From positions 1,158,001 through 1,222,000 of the forward strand of contig JADLSH010000110.1 in the NCBI GenBank assembly GCA_016169945.1: 64,000 nt of DNA, read 5' to 3'. The translations under genes and the position numbers were made by a program. Numbering within the stretch: the first letter of the stretch is position 1; every line of letters starts with the position of its first letter. The notes beneath the pieces are model-generated. The model was not told where the DNA came from and did no database searches. It saw nothing but the letters and a program-made list of their open reading frames with translations. This DNA is from Trachythela sp. YZ-2020. Lineage: Eukaryota > Cnidaria > Anthozoa > Malacalcyonacea > Clavulariidae. Positions 22,579 through 33,560 of this stretch are shown here, piece by piece.

Positions 22579-24736
22579 CTGTGGGGTTTATCCTTTACGC
22601 CGTAAAGTGCTCAACACTTCAGTGGAGCTATGTTAGGCTGTTGAAAGTTAAAAACTAAGATTGAAACATAAAAATATTAAAAACACTACAGTTCTGTTTC
22701 GAGAGGATGTCCAGATCCTCTCTCTTCAGGTGTACAAATATCATATCCCAGAGATCTTATATACCGTTCATCTTAGGTCGTGTCTTTTGATGGCGTTTTT
22801 GTGTTCAATTAGTCGTGTTTCAATCGTTTTGGAGGTTTGGCCTATGTATTGTTGTGTGCAGTTTTTGCAAGGAATCATGTAGATTGCATTGCGCGTTTCT
22901 ATTGTGGCTGTCTTGTCTTTGTGTTTTGTGAAGTATGATCTAAGTTTATATGTTGGTTTATGTGCTACGTCAATATTGAATGGTCGAAGCAGTCGGGCGG
23001 TCATTTCAGATGTACTGTTTATATATGGTAAAGAAACTCGTGTTCTTGAAGTTTCAGGTTCTTGGTTCGGTGTGTTGTGTGATATGTTATTTGGTGTACG
23101 TTTCTTTGTTAGTGTTTTGATATTGAAATTCTTTGGGTATTTGTTTCTAATAAAAGTTGAATATATAAAGGTATTTACGTTCTTCTCGTTTTGCGTGTTC
23201 TGTGTTGCAGTGTGTGTCAATTCGGTTGAATAACGTCTTTATACAACTTATCTTGTGTTGAGTAGGATGATTACTGTTGTAGTTTAGTATTTGGTCAGTA
23301 TGTGTTTTCTTGCGATAAACCTGTGTCTGTATTGTGCCGTACGTCATCAGTTGTCAGTAAAACGTCGAGCAAAGTAAGTTGGTTGTTTTGTTCTTCTCCC
23401 TTACTTCCATTTAATGTTTTCTGTAGTGTTGTTTATAGTCTGTAAAATGTCGTTTGTCTTGTCTTTCTTAACTGTAGCAAAAACGTCATCTACATATCTG
23501 TCCCAAGTCTTTATATCGTCGTTATTAGTACGGATCTCTTTTCTAGATCTTGCATCACTGCTTCAGCAAGGACGCTAGAAAGCGGAGATCCCATAGGTGT
23601 ACCGAAAATTTGTCTGTAATAAGAATTTTGGAATGAGAATTCAGATCGATCGTTTGTGATGCGTTTACCTGTGTCTAGTGGTATCATGGAAGTAAATAGA
23701 GAGACAACGTCAAAGGATATCATAATTTCGTCTGGTTCAAGTTAAGATCTTTAGTTTTAGTTAGAAATGAGTTAGCGTTGTTAATAGTGTGAGGTGATGT
23801 TTGAAATGAGATCATCGCCAACGAAGCAACCAATCAGACGCTCCCAACATATACAAAGACTCAAAGAACAGCGCGAAATTTTAAACTCAAATTATCATTC
23901 TGATGAAGACTCGAAGCACCGAGTTAAAAGCTTAATAAAAATTTATTATCAATCCGGAAAACTTTCACAAAACATAATATGCCTGGATTATAAATCTTTA
24001 AACACACACACACAATAGTCAATACACACTCAAGCAGGAAAGACCGGATTTTTCCATTGACTTAGGATAGGTTGACCTAGATGACTTGAATTGTCAGAGT
24101 TGCAAGAATGCTACGGATATGCGGGTACCGCCCATGAGAAGGCTTTACTGGCATTGAGGAAGGTTGAAAGTGAAACACTGAGACTATACTGAGTAAAACA
24201 TTGCAAAGCAGTAAGTACTAGACTAGTCAGGGTAGTATTAGTAGCAACAGTCGGCACTCAGTCAGACTAGCATTACTGCAATGGCCAACTGGCAAACCTA
24301 CCCAGGCAAAAGCCTGCATGTCCGAAAATTTCCGGTTATTTTGAGGAAGGTTGGGAAAACCGAAAATCCGGGTATACCCGGAGGAAAGTTGAAAACGTTG
24401 AAAACTTCCATCAAGTTTCGATCCTTGGTAAAAGGCGAAGGGGGTTATTGCTTATCTTTGCTGCATGCCCCTTTGTTACTGTCGCTCCTTCACCAGTATG
24501 CATGACTAGTTTCGTCCTTTTAACAGGCAAGTGGTGGCAAACCCACAGCGATATGGCAACGACAAACAACAGCTGCTACTACGGCAACAACACCTCACCG
24601 TGGTAAATCGATGACAACTGTATCAGCTTTACCAAGTATGGATGAAACGGTAGCAAGCAGTTTACAACAACAAGCTTTGATTTCCTCGCTCAAGAGGAAA
24701 CGAGAAGGAGGAGACGATGATGACTATGATTCATAA
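15073..24736 (+). CDS. TAF9: TFIID/SAGA subunit TAF9, complete, five exons
   Basis: TAF9 is a histone-fold protein that pairs with TAF6 in TFIID and SAGA in the nucleus. Exons: 15073-15223, 16668-16804, 17971-18105, 20694-20996 and 24527-24736. All have GT-AG borders and matching phases (1, 0, 0, 0), giving 311 residues. The histone fold spans exons 1-2: [45 protein letters not shown], then the signature SFTSPPPRD. Exon 3 holds the TAF9 core [16 protein letters not shown]. Exons 4 and 5 are Pro/Thr/Ser and Gln rich, and the protein ends [14 protein letters not shown]. It is longer than the human protein (about 264). Introns 3 and 4 hold large repeats (hAT-minisatellite, ribozymes, Penelope element). 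Confidence 0.96.
15224..16667. other. TAF9 intron 1, no other gene seen
   Basis: This is ordinary unique-looking intron sequence. Around 16450-16610 there is a loose repeat of AATCCCATTCCCATTTT-like words. The overlapping plus and minus ORFs near 15750-16090 have no recognisable domain. Confidence 0.5.
17504..17563. repeat. 20-bp unit repeated three times
   Basis: ACTTAAACTAGTCCTCAGGG occurs three times in a row (second copy with one change). It abuts the SINE that follows. Confidence 0.9.
17564..17939 (+). mobile_element. tRNA-derived SINE with (ACTAA)n tail
   Basis: An A-box-like GATGCGGTTAGTGCGCTG lies near the left end. A conserved TTTCTCCGGGTACTCCGG followed by TTTTCCTCCC block lies in the middle, and a tail of repeated AAACT units closes it at 17913-17938. 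The CTCCGGGTACTCCGG block is familiar from SINEs of several marine invertebrates. The B box is not intact. It sits in TAF9 intron 2, sense orientation, ending about 30 bp before exon 3. Confidence 0.7.
18615..18685 (-). repeat. Possible tRNA-derived SINE head, degraded
   Basis: The minus strand reads CTCGGTAGCCGAGTGGTACC, then CGCCTTGTAAGCG, which looks like a tRNA D-arm (A box) and an anticodon arm with TGT. No proper B box or acceptor pairing follows, so it is not called a functional tRNA. It lies in TAF9 intron 3. Confidence 0.35.
18896..20152. mobile_element. 1.26-kb hAT-type element packed with a minisatellite
   Basis: The element begins CAGAGTTGTAGACTCGAGTC and ends GGACTCGTTAACAACTCTG, inverted ends sharing CAGAGTTGT. 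It is flanked by exact 8-bp copies of AGTGGATG (18888-18895 and 20153-20160), the hAT-class duplication length. Its interior is not a transposase but a tandem array (18950-19680), a short unique part (19690-19910) and a second, degenerate GACTTG array (19917-20125). It lies in TAF9 intron 3. Confidence 0.85.
18950..19680. repeat. Minisatellite, ~32-bp unit, about 19 copies
   Basis: The unit contains TTACCGAGACTGATGACTTG plus GTGACTTGACTTG. By hand I count about 19 copies of GTTACCGAGAC, with extra or missing GTGACTT steps making some units longer. Minus-strand frames across it translate as [13 protein letters not shown] repeats and are chance ORFs. Confidence 0.95.
20458..20625. repeat. Imperfect inverted repeat in TAF9 intron 3
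   Basis: GGCAGGTCATCC near the left and GGATCATCCGCC near the right are roughly inverted. Inside, CAAGACGAACTA pairs with TAGTTCGTCTTG around a 16-bp loop. Probably a small MITE. Confidence 0.45.
21191..21250 (+). ncRNA. Hammerhead ribozyme, type I (copy 1)
   Basis: The conserved core CTGACGA (21205-21211) is followed by stem II GGCG-TTGGA-CGCC, then GAAAC, a short stem III (ACA-TGCA-TGT), and the cleavage triplet GTC ending at 21238. Stem I pairs CTGCA before the core with TGCAG after the cut, and GTAC with GTAC further out. Predicted self-cleavage is after C21238. Such short-stem-III type I hammerheads occur in Penelope-like elements and animal retrozymes. Confidence 0.85.
21261..21540. 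repeat. Large palindrome with ~123-bp arms, ribozyme at its tip
   Basis: Arms 21261-21383 and 21418-21540 are near-perfect reverse complements (for example ATGTCTGGATGCGCATGTGT in the left arm). The second hammerhead occupies the centre. A TA microsatellite (21553-21579) follows at once. Confidence 0.85.
21371..21430 (+). ncRNA. Hammerhead ribozyme, type I (copy 2)
   Basis: Core CTGACGA (21384-21390), stem II GCCG-TTGAA-CGGC, GAAAC, short stem III, and the cut triplet GTC ending at 21417. Stem I is a perfect 13-bp helix (GTTACAAGCTGCA with its complement). Predicted cleavage is after C21417, 179 nt downstream of copy 1's site, so cleavage at both would release a 179-nt RNA. Confidence 0.88.
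21579..22552. repeat. Composite: 297-bp inverted repeats plus 177-bp direct repeats
   Basis: 21579-21875 and 22081-22377 appear to be exact reverse complements. Each is followed, without gap, by the same 177-bp block (21876-22052 and 22376-22552) in direct orientation, exactly 500 bp apart. TA-rich microsatellites border both ends. The blocks contain TAGTGCACTC hairpins. The arrangement recalls the mixed tandem/inverted long repeats of Penelope-like elements, and a Penelope ORF starts about 200 bp further right. Confidence 0.85.
22660..23760 (-). pseudogene. Penelope-like retroelement: RT fragment and GIY-YIG endonuclease
   Basis: On the minus strand, in order: an RT piece with [15 protein letters not shown] and [15 protein letters not shown] (23723-23511); a catalytic [10 protein letters not shown] (YVDD at 23496-23485) in a neighbouring frame; a linker (23347-23147); and a GIY-YIG endonuclease with [20 protein letters not shown] and [11 protein letters not shown] (23220-22768). 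An RT fused to GIY-YIG defines Penelope-like elements. Frame changes between blocks and a missing 5' half mean it is inactive. It lies antisense in TAF9 intron 4. Confidence 0.85.
23800..24020 (+). repeat. Retroelement tail-like repeat with a degraded ribozyme-like motif
   Basis: This AT-rich stretch ends in a (CA)n tract. It holds CTGATGAAGACTCG-AAGCAC-CGAGTTAAAA, whose first part matches a hammerhead core and stem II, but the required GAAA after stem II is lost. Position beside the Penelope ORFs suggests a related tail. The 74-codon ORF here has no known domain. Confidence 0.35.
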
Positions 24737-25500
24737 TTTCAAAAAGAAAATAATAGTCCGATACTCCGATTATATCTGAGCTCTAATGTTTCTACAATCT
24801 TGGACATAACCCTTGAGACCATAACTCGCAATATTGCAAAGTTAATGTACACTGACAAAACAAATTTCGTGACCCCCTCTCCCCCAGTTCAATGTTGTGA
24901 ATAACCCCGAAGCAACTTTTGATCATTTACCATGACACAAGAAGTGCAACATGATTTTACAGTGAATTTCACGTAAGGGGTGTGCGAATTTTGCATAGAG
25001 GGAGAGGTAGTCTTAACCAGTTATGTCCAAGATTGCAGCGCAACATGTGGTTCAGACCGTTTAGCCCTTGTAGTCAGAACACATAAGGGGCGGACCATTA
25101 GAAAAGTGATGGAGGAGTGGGACTTTTTGGACTTGCACGAATTTATTATTTTTATTTCCTACTTGTGTCGAATTTTGTTTCTACCTCTCGTCCAATTTGC
25201 ACGAATTTTTAGGAGATATAAAACATACCTTTAAACGAAGAGGTGATGAGGTGTATGCGACTGTAGGTGGGTCCTCCCCCAGAATTTGTTTGAATTCTTG
25301 AGCCTCTGTGGCTTAATTTCTTGCATTTTTTATAGTGACAGCTTTTTAATATATCCATCCCATCTGGACAGAATTTTTTACTTCACACTGCATTTACTTT
25401 TTTACGTTGCAAATTTGATCTTGCATGAATTGTTTTTCCTTTCATTGCTTTTCCTTGCGAATTGTATCAGACATCGCTGCTGTCGGGAGTGCTCGCGATG
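24737..25500. other. Region downstream of TAF9, no gene seen
   Basis: No poly(A) signal is obvious just after the TAF9 stop. AT-rich sequence follows; its short frames have no domain match I recognise. Confidence 0.4.
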
Positions 25501-25548
25501 ATTTTGCCACCCAAAATGGCGGTTCGCGTGATTGCAAGATCTGAATAG

Positions 25549-25593
25549 ATGGCTTTCATTGCGTACCGTAGTGTAGCAGATGGTGGTCAACAG
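25549..25593 (+). CDS. Possible first coding exon of an unidentified gene
   Basis: ATG opens MAFIAYRSVADGGQQ, closed by CAG|GTAATT. Just upstream is a promoter-like ACCCAAAATGGCGGTTCGCG with a short upstream ORF (ATG at 25515, stop TAG at 25546-25548, directly before this ATG). No downstream exon could be joined convincingly; a candidate near 26160 has the wrong phase. Speculative. Confidence 0.25.
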
Positions 25594-26351
25594 GTAATTT
25601 TCAGAGTGAGAAAACTATGTAAAAAAAATTATCATTTATAGTAGTCCTGTATTTGGTCGACGATAGAATTGATAGATTTATTTTCTAATTTTCTTGTACC
25701 TACGTATCAAGTACCATTTGTATTAAGTACCATTCGCCATTACACTGGTTATACACGCAGGCGGATTTCTTAAGAATGGACACACTAGGCCGAACGCCTA
25801 TACACTCCTCTCACCACAAGAAAGTGTGGTCACCCACTGAAGGTTGGTTCCCCTTGAAAATAGATGAGCCATGATCTTCTAATATTTACATATTATAAAG
25901 TATAATATATAGTGACTGTCATTTAGTGACTGCCATATGATGGAGATATACTCCAGAAGGGGCGTTTTCGATTCCCGTGATGTAATTCACGTGCACTGAT
26001 TCAGTAATTCGTGCTGTGATTCCATGCATAAATACTATAGATGTAACTCTATTGCAAATTGATCGTGTTATGCAGAAATAGTTAGTTTTTGATTTTCTTA
26101 GTTCTGTTTACAAGGAGTTCCGTCTCAATCTATCATTAATAGCCTTCTCATATTTCAGTAAATGCATCTCGACCATCTCAAATATCACGATGGTCCAAAT
26201 GCAATATATGCCAGTGTAGGTAGTATATTCTCCGATAAGCCGCCGTGGTTTTTCCTGAACTACCTTTACCCTTATAAAACGCACTTGCATCACCCAGGTA
26301 TATACACTTTCGAATTTGTGATATTTTTTCGCAACTGCTCCGGGATTGGTC

Positions 26352-26798
26352 CAGTGGCGTGACGCTCATAAGGTAGGGTTACGGCGAGAACTAAGGGCTC
26401 CCGACAGTTGGGGGCCCCCAGCTTGCTGCTGCCCCGCCCTCGCCAAAACTAGAATACAGTATTATAACGACTAAACAGGAAAAATGCAGGTTAACATCGA
26501 GGTGCGAGCCTGTTGACGTCTTATTATACATGAAGTTCTTGAACTTTCCATTTGATGAATGCAAACCACTGACATGATTCAAAATAGAATATCTGCCAGT
26601 GGAAAGCGGTACTACAAATCTGGAGCGCAAAAGAGGGCACAAAAATCTCTTCATCTAAAAACACATGTGTTAAGTAAAACGCTAATACAGGCAGCTTTCA
26701 AACAATCCAATAATTAATCCGAGGCAGTCAAATCATGACAACAGAGGCCCCCACGCCAAATATGCCTAAGGACCCCGTCTTTCTTCGTTACGTCACTG
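26352..26798. mobile_element. hAT-type MITE, copy A
   Basis: Ends CAGTGGCGTGACG and CGTTACGTCACTG are inverted. The interior is closely similar to copy B at 46337. Left flank GATTGGTC and right flank GTTAGGTC differ at two of eight positions, so the target duplication has decayed or the left end was rearranged. Confidence 0.75.
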
Positions 26799-27109
26799 GT
26801 TAGGTCGAAATATATTTTTCGCACGAAAGTTCCATCTTCAAAAACCATTCATCAGCTGTCCTGAAGTATTGGGGTTAAGTTAACTTAAATATACTGCATC
26901 AATATCTCAAATTTTGCATTACTTTGGCTTTTATTGAGCAGCCAATATACAAGTCTTGGTAGATTGATATACTGATTGGAAAAACACTGCATTTCTACAG
27001 AAAAATACTACATTTCTAAAACAAATACTACATTTATACGGAATTATACTACACTTCCGCGGAATAACACTGCATTTCTACCGAAAACATGCTATATTCT
27101 ACGGAACGA

Positions 27110-27450
27110 ATATTATTTTCTACGGAAGAAGCGTGTCCCTAATGGGCCACCGTAGAATGGGGATAAGACAGGCAACGGGATTTAAAGTGTACACTAAACA
27201 GTGACAAACTATAAAAGTTTGCTGTAGAAGCTGTGGGCAATCAGTATCGATCGAACTGATCAAGTGTGTGGCTTCCTTAGCCGCAATATAATTATGTATG
27301 AGGTATTCCATTTTAAAAAGTGAGGTGTTATTTTCATGTGAGCAGTCCCTTTGCGTCATGTCGGTTCTTTCTTTGCGTCCAGCCTAGCCATACTTGTATC
27401 TCTAGCTATTTTTACTGCGCGCGTGATTTCATTCGTATGATTTTAGCTAA
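27110..27450. repeat. Dispersed repeat, inverted relative to 33560-33800
   Basis: About 240-300 bp, including TGGCTAGGCTGGACGCAAAG (on the minus strand here), recurs in the opposite orientation at 33560-33800, flanking the duplicated membrane-protein genes. Confidence 0.7.
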
Positions 27451-28880
27451 CAGCAGGAATTACAAGAGAGCAAACGGCATGATTGAAATGCACGCATTAT
27501 GTTACTTGACTTAGTGCGAAATATATTTAATCAATGATGCTATTAGGGTTGTCACTGAGAAACGAATCAGTTCAGTCATGTTCGAGTTTTGAACGTGTAC
27601 TATGTGACATACAAAAAAATTGCTGTTAATAGTTATTCCATAAAAATTATAGTTAGAAAGTTCCATGCATCCTAATTGGAACAGATTAATCAAAATATTC
27701 TTTTGGACTATATTAGTTCCCATTTCCCGTTGCCATGATATGCCTCTATCTTGATGGCGACTACTTCGATATGCATATTTTAATTCTTCCAGTCTCAGCT
27801 CATGTTATGATTCAACTGCAATTTTATCCCGAAACTCCGAACTGGCTTATCGATGTATGTGTATATGAATGTACATGTATTAATATGTATATAATTATGT
27901 ATATGAATACATATCTCGTCTCAACTTGCCACCACACTCATCACAGCAATTAATACAGCAAAGTATCCACGAAAACCTTAGCTTGCCCTAAAACTAAGCT
28001 GGTGGACTTGATAGTTCAATTTATAGTCCCCGAGCCGGCGCGAAGCGCCGTGCGAGGGTACTAATTCCGCTCGGATATTTACACCCGGGTATGTGACAAC
28101 ATAGCGGAATGCAAAGTTGTCCGCCATTATGCAATGGACGGTTTTCTACGTTATGCGCATGCGCGAGTTCAGACCGAGAGAAAACTGTTTTGTACTCGGG
28201 AATCGGGACATAAACAGACAAACAAAGTATCTAAAACGTTTCTAAAACGAGATAAATGAAAATTATTTAGAGGAACAGGAGGAAAAAGCAGTCAAAAGAC
28301 CGAAGAAAGACAAGATTTTCGAGTTTTAAATTGTTTTAAACGCGTAAGTGTCTATTTTGTAGACTTGCTTTTGCCGTATTGGCATGCAGTATATTATAGT
28401 TTGTGGATTTGAAAATGCGTAGGTCATCCTGTGTGGTCAATACAACATTGATTAATCTTAAAAGGTATTTTAGTATTAATTCAAATACGTAATAGAATAA
28501 GAAACAACATATTAAATCTCAAAAACAAGTGCGAAAAGAAGTAGAAAAATACTGTTAAAAAACAGTTTTGTGAAAATTTCGAAATGTTTTGTGAGACTTC
28601 TAAGGTTGAATTTTACAGTAAATCAAAGCAAAAAGAGTACGTAATAACATACCTACTTTATATAGTTGGGCAATTGATAATTTTATAGTTAAAATTAACA
28701 AATCTTATCAATATTTTACCATTTTGTACAAAATATAGAAATATACAGTGTTGCGTGTTACCATGGTTCAGAGACCATGGTTACAGTGATCGACTCAGTA
28801 CTTCATGTTACAATAACTTTTGGGGGAATAAATTGTGTGGTTCGAATGGGCGCGAGGGGATTCTGCATGCATGTATTTCT
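27451..28880. other. Intergenic region before the duplicated genes
   Basis: 27763-27846 matches 34717-34806 in direct orientation. 28030-28210 is GC-richer, with GAGCCGGCGCGAAGCGCCG and GCGCATGCGC, and could be a promoter or a MITE end. ACCATGG-TTCAGAGA-CCATGGT is a small palindrome at about 28760. No coding region seen. Confidence 0.4.
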
Positions 28881-29230
28881 AGTATACGAAAAATATATCA
28901 ACGAACTTCCTTTTGACGAGAATCTGTCTCCCTTGCATGCTCTTCCATATTTCCGGCGTCCCTGCATGATTTGTTTTGCATTTTTCATTGAATGTTCCAC
29001 TGATGATATTTGATGAAAATAAGAGCCCGCTGAGGAGGCAGCTGGTGGCATGTCATTATTCGCAGATTGAAACAATACAGTCAGCAGGTTCCATGAAAAA
29101 ATAACCCTTGCCGACACAACAACGTTTTGCAATCAACATTTACAATTGGCTCGATAACACAGTAGAATCCTCTTCGCGATCGCGTACTCAAGATTTGCTT
29201 TTATTGTGAAGAGAGTTTATTGAATTCAGT

Positions 29231-31376
29231 ATGTTCTCAATGATAATTTATTGTGGGTTAATATCATCGATCATGTCTGCACACTCCAACAACGACACAG
29301 CACATGAGGAAGATATACTAAGTATCAGCAGCAACGCTAAGTTGCCCATTATGGCGACTAACACTTGGTATTCTGTTTCCAAAGATTGTGTTCTCAAAAT
29401 GAAAGCCAATGAAATTGCGCAGATCATTCAACTTACAAAAAGTGATCTCGTTCATATAGTGGATCTTCATCCCTTCTTTGGTACTAGTTACGACCGCCTG
29501 TTAGGAGACTTTCAAATTTCATTAGTAAATCCAATTGGTCGTGAAATTATACATATGCTCGAGACAGAATTCAATAATTATGTTACATGGACTTTGAACG
29601 CTGGAAGAAAAAACGTTCAATATAATTACATATCTACGAAAGCAGTAAAGAGTGCATTAAAACTAACGGACTGAATATATACGACTTTGTAGCCTGGAAT
29701 ATTCTCGAGCATATTGTTAGTAGCATGAACCAGCCAACAAATTACGAAATTTGCTATACATATCCGCACAGGAGTAACACCCCTGGTAGTTCTACCCGAG
29801 TTTGCATTCCGTATAAAAACGATTTCACGAAAGTGTACTGGAATGGTTCTTTATGGGTTGTCACAACTACAATGTTCGTTCTTTTTCCAATCTATTTTTT
29901 GTGGTTGCTATTCTTCCTATTATCTTACAGTTTGTTCGACATAAAATATCCCAAATATTACAAGCTCGAGGAGAGCACGATGTCTCTTTCTTCTATTCTT
30001 CTTAAAATTATTTGGAAAGAATATGGTTGCGTATTTTCTTTTATCCGTAGGTGTATAATAATGTGTTTCTTCACATATATCTCCAGGTGCTATAGTTCGA
30101 GGCCATCAGTATTTGGTTATTTTACGCATTTGGTCTTATACTCCACAATATCGGTTCCAATTTCTCATCTGTTCAGATCTAAGATATCATTAACTCTCGT
30201 GGAAAGAGCAACTAATATTCAATCGACGGAAAATACTCCCTATCCCTTCATTAAATGTATAGAATTTGGAGTCTGTGTTAATTGCTTAACTTTGCCATTT
30301 AACCTAAAGATGTGGAGGGAACTAGTAATGAATTTGTACGATTGCAACTTTCCTAAACCTCGTACACAGTCTAGTAATTATAGTATTCCTAGACGCTCAA
30401 GACTATGCACATGGCGATTATTAACAGCGTTATTTTGCTTCGCTTGTGTTTGTATTCTCCTTCCTCCAGTTCTCTTTATTTTGATAATTATCTATTTTTG
30501 TTATCAAACGTTGATCATCCTAATGCTACTATTGGGATTGGGAGACGTGGGTAGTGAAACCTGGGATACACTATCTCGGAAGACAACATTCATTCTTCTG
30601 AACGATTTTCTAACCATGTTTAGCCTTCTAATCTTAATATTTCATATCTTTTTTATATCGGTGTTCGCGATACACTCTTTCCTGTTAGGATTGTTTCTAA
30701 ATCTTATCTATTTCATTCCTTATCTCACATTTATTCGGTCTTAACATTCTACTGTCGTAGTTATTGGAAGTCTGTGGAAGAGAAATATTTCGTATTAAAC
30801 CGAGTAATTTACGAAGCATGCCGAGACAGACAAGACGATAATCATGACGGAACAATTGACGAAACACCAAGCAATCAACCGAAACAAAACAAAATAGCAT
30901 TACCTGTGGTGTCAAAAGAGGTTTATGAAAAAATCAGAGAGTAACTTTTACCTTACCATACAAACATATTCTATTTTAGTTTGAAAGTGTTGTGGTCTTT
31001 TGCATTCTCGTATGGTATTTTTGAGTTGGTGAATATGCTTCATACATTTCATATTACTGCTGCAGTTCAAGTTGTGACAACAGCGAGTGTCGGTATCATG
31101 CCGTACGTGTTCAATATGGTAGCCTTGAAAATAAGCGAAGAAAGAGACAAAGCATGGAATGAAAAATTGAAATTAAATGTAAAATACATCGTGGAAGAAC
31201 TAACTGTTGGGAATCCAGAACGAGCTAAGACGGTTCTAATAATACAAGAGAGTGATGACCAGATAGTTAAACTTGTTAAGCTACTGAAGCGTGCAGTAGC
31301 TAATGATGATGAAGCTACGACAGGCTTGACTTCATCTGACAATGATGGCGCAGCACATACGGTGGACATTGTCTAG
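29231..31376 (+). pseudogene. Broken copy of the multi-pass membrane protein (copy 1)
   Basis: Aligned by eye to the intact copy at 35195, this copy carries a 5-nt insertion (TATAA, about 29621) and a 1-nt deletion near 30736, both shifting the frame, and a nonsense TAA at 30942-30944 replacing an AAA codon. In-frame length differences (18 nt near 29765, 12 nt near 30850) are also present. Otherwise it matches closely over the whole gene and flanks. The three remaining ORFs are 29231-29674, 29725-30744 and about 30945-31376. It is a recent pseudogene. Confidence 0.85.
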
Positions 31377-31576
31377 TACGAATCAGCCATATGATAACCA
31401 GTACTAAAATGTGTAGAAAAACGATGCTTTTGAAATAACCATAATAGACAACTTCGAATGCATTAAAGTTGATTTAATCAAAATTTATAATTCCTCTTAC
31501 ACCACATGACTTATATACGTTGTGTTGAGACGCTCGTTATGCAGAGCTTCGAAAAACTATATTTATATACTTATTA

Positions 31577-32316
31577 CAGGTGTATGTACCACAGAATACC
31601 ACGGTACCACAGAATACCATGCAGTCTTATTTATTGATCTTATAAAATTTGGAGGAAACATACTGTATAGTTTGTTTTTGTGAATATACATTAGTTTTAG
31701 TTTTAATTGACATATAAAAAACAAAAAATGAATATTTTCATATTTTCAAAAAAAAACATTGTATGTTTTTGACACTTTTTTCCCGCATAATGCCTGTAGC
31801 ATTCGAAAGTTTAAAAATAAGTTTGCAAACCAGTATAATTTATGTTGATCACTACTTTTTCTATGCAACACAACATCATTACTATACAGGAATCACACCG
31901 AGGAATCAATTTTACCATTGAAAAACTGAATTTTTCAAAATTATTGATAAACCTGGTATACTTTGGTTACACCACTGGTATGCTGTAATGATTTTAGTAT
32001 TTACCTTTCACTAAATTAAGTTAGCAATATCAGTACAGTATTATCACACAACATGACACACCAAATCCTGGTACAATTTGATAAACCGTTGCTTATTTAT
32101 CTCCGCACTGGTATTCTGTGGTACATTAGAGTTTGTTCCACAGAATGTTCAATTAAAAAAAATATTGAAGTCTATGAAATCTAGCCCAAAAACCCCCAGG
32201 AAGAAAAAATATATCGATAAACTATACTAAAAAATATTAAGAAGCCACATTATATATATTTGACAAAAGATATGGAACATGTAAATTTTTGCGGTATTCT
32301 GTGGTACATACACCTG
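31577..32316. mobile_element. 740-bp mariner-like MITE, TA target duplication
   Basis: The ends are perfect inverted repeats of 24 bp, CAGGTGTATGTACCACAGAA TACC, flanked by TA on both sides (31575-31576 and 32317-32318). The terminal motif TACCACAGAATACC recurs internally near 31605 and, inverted, near 32110. The AT-rich interior has no transposase. Confidence 0.9.
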
Positions 32317-32319
32317 TAC

Positions 32320-33560
32320 ATTAACTGAAGCATTTTTACTCGACTATAACTTGTTAATATGCACGGATTTTTTTTAGAAAGTTCCAGGCTATCCATATAG
32401 TACAATGAATCTGTAAAATCGGCTTTACGCTATAATACATTATTGTTAAATTTAGATAATTTATATAGTACTAATTCTTGTTAATAGTTATGCACGACCA
32501 CATCAGGTCAACGCTGTCATTTTATCGTGTGAAAATAAATGCTTTAACGTAACTAAAGATAGGTGCATGCTTCCGCGGGAAAATGTTAAAAATCTAGAGC
32601 CTCTATACAGTGGTATTGGTAGCACTTTGGGGGGTATTTTATCTACTTTTGATGGTTTGATATCATCATTTACCACGTACATAGGTACTCTACCTAATTA
32701 CAAAACGGTTGAAGCAACTTAAAACATATTAACAATCTCGCTTTGTCTCACCACATGCTTAAGGTAGTGGAGGGTTGTAGTACCGCTGAAGAGGCAATTC
32801 GATGGAGGTCATGACCGTGGGTCGATCACTTTAGTATTTCATGGCTAGCTCTGCGTGCACTTGGATATTGACGAATTACCTATCCGAGTTACTATATATT
32901 TTTGCTATTCTCGAGTGCCGAGAACAATACCTCTCCACTACAATACCACGTTCACACTACCGAAGAAATGGAGATGAGCACTACCTGCTCAGAAACGAGT
33001 TAGAAACCTATAGGCAAGAGTGGCGACAGGGGAACGTCAACGACGGACGGAGAACGAGGGGACGATGGCATCCCATCCTGAAGGGGAAGGGGGTCTGAAA
33101 ATGTGGGACGAGTACAAGTTAGGAATAAGAATAATAGCACATCGGTCAGGACGGGACTGGCAGCGACGATATGTTACTTGACAGGCGTGTATACGGGGTT
33201 TCACGATGCGAGGGGCTTAATACAGGCACGGCTCGGCGGCTGAGGGACGATATCAGATCGTGACAGCGGGTCACATGGGTGAGGTGGGAGGGAATTTCAT
33301 GACAATTGAAGTCATCCGTCCGTCAGTCCGTCCGTCCGTCACCCATCCGGCTGTCCGCGACCCATCCGCCCGTCCGTATCCGCGTTTTATCCTATCCCGT
33401 CAAGTAACATTATACGTGCATTGAAATCATACCGTTTGCTTCTTGTAATTTTTGCTGTTAGCTAAAACCGTACGAATAATGAAATAACGCGCGCAGAAGA
33501 AATAGAGATACAAGCAGGGCGTTTATATACTTATATACTTATATAGTATATAAGCGCCCT
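32320..33560. other. Repeat-rich spacer between the duplicated genes
   Basis: 32983-33100 is homologous to 46215-46333. A (CCGT)n-like microsatellite lies at 33310-33380. GGCGTTTATATACTTATATA begins a short palindrome at 33518-33560. The 85-codon ORF at 32841 has no recognisable domain. Confidence 0.5.

Noticed and set aside
22889..23233. Plus-strand 114-codon ORF
   Set aside because: It is the complement of the Penelope GIY-YIG coding region, which explains its openness.
23870..23935. Third hammerhead ribozyme (CTGATGA core)
   Set aside because: The core and stem II are present but the GAAA after stem II and a cleavage triplet are missing.
26108..26369. Exon after 25593 (around 26160) for the MAFIAYRS gene
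   Set aside because: The acceptor would give an immediate stop or a phase mismatch with the donor at 25593.
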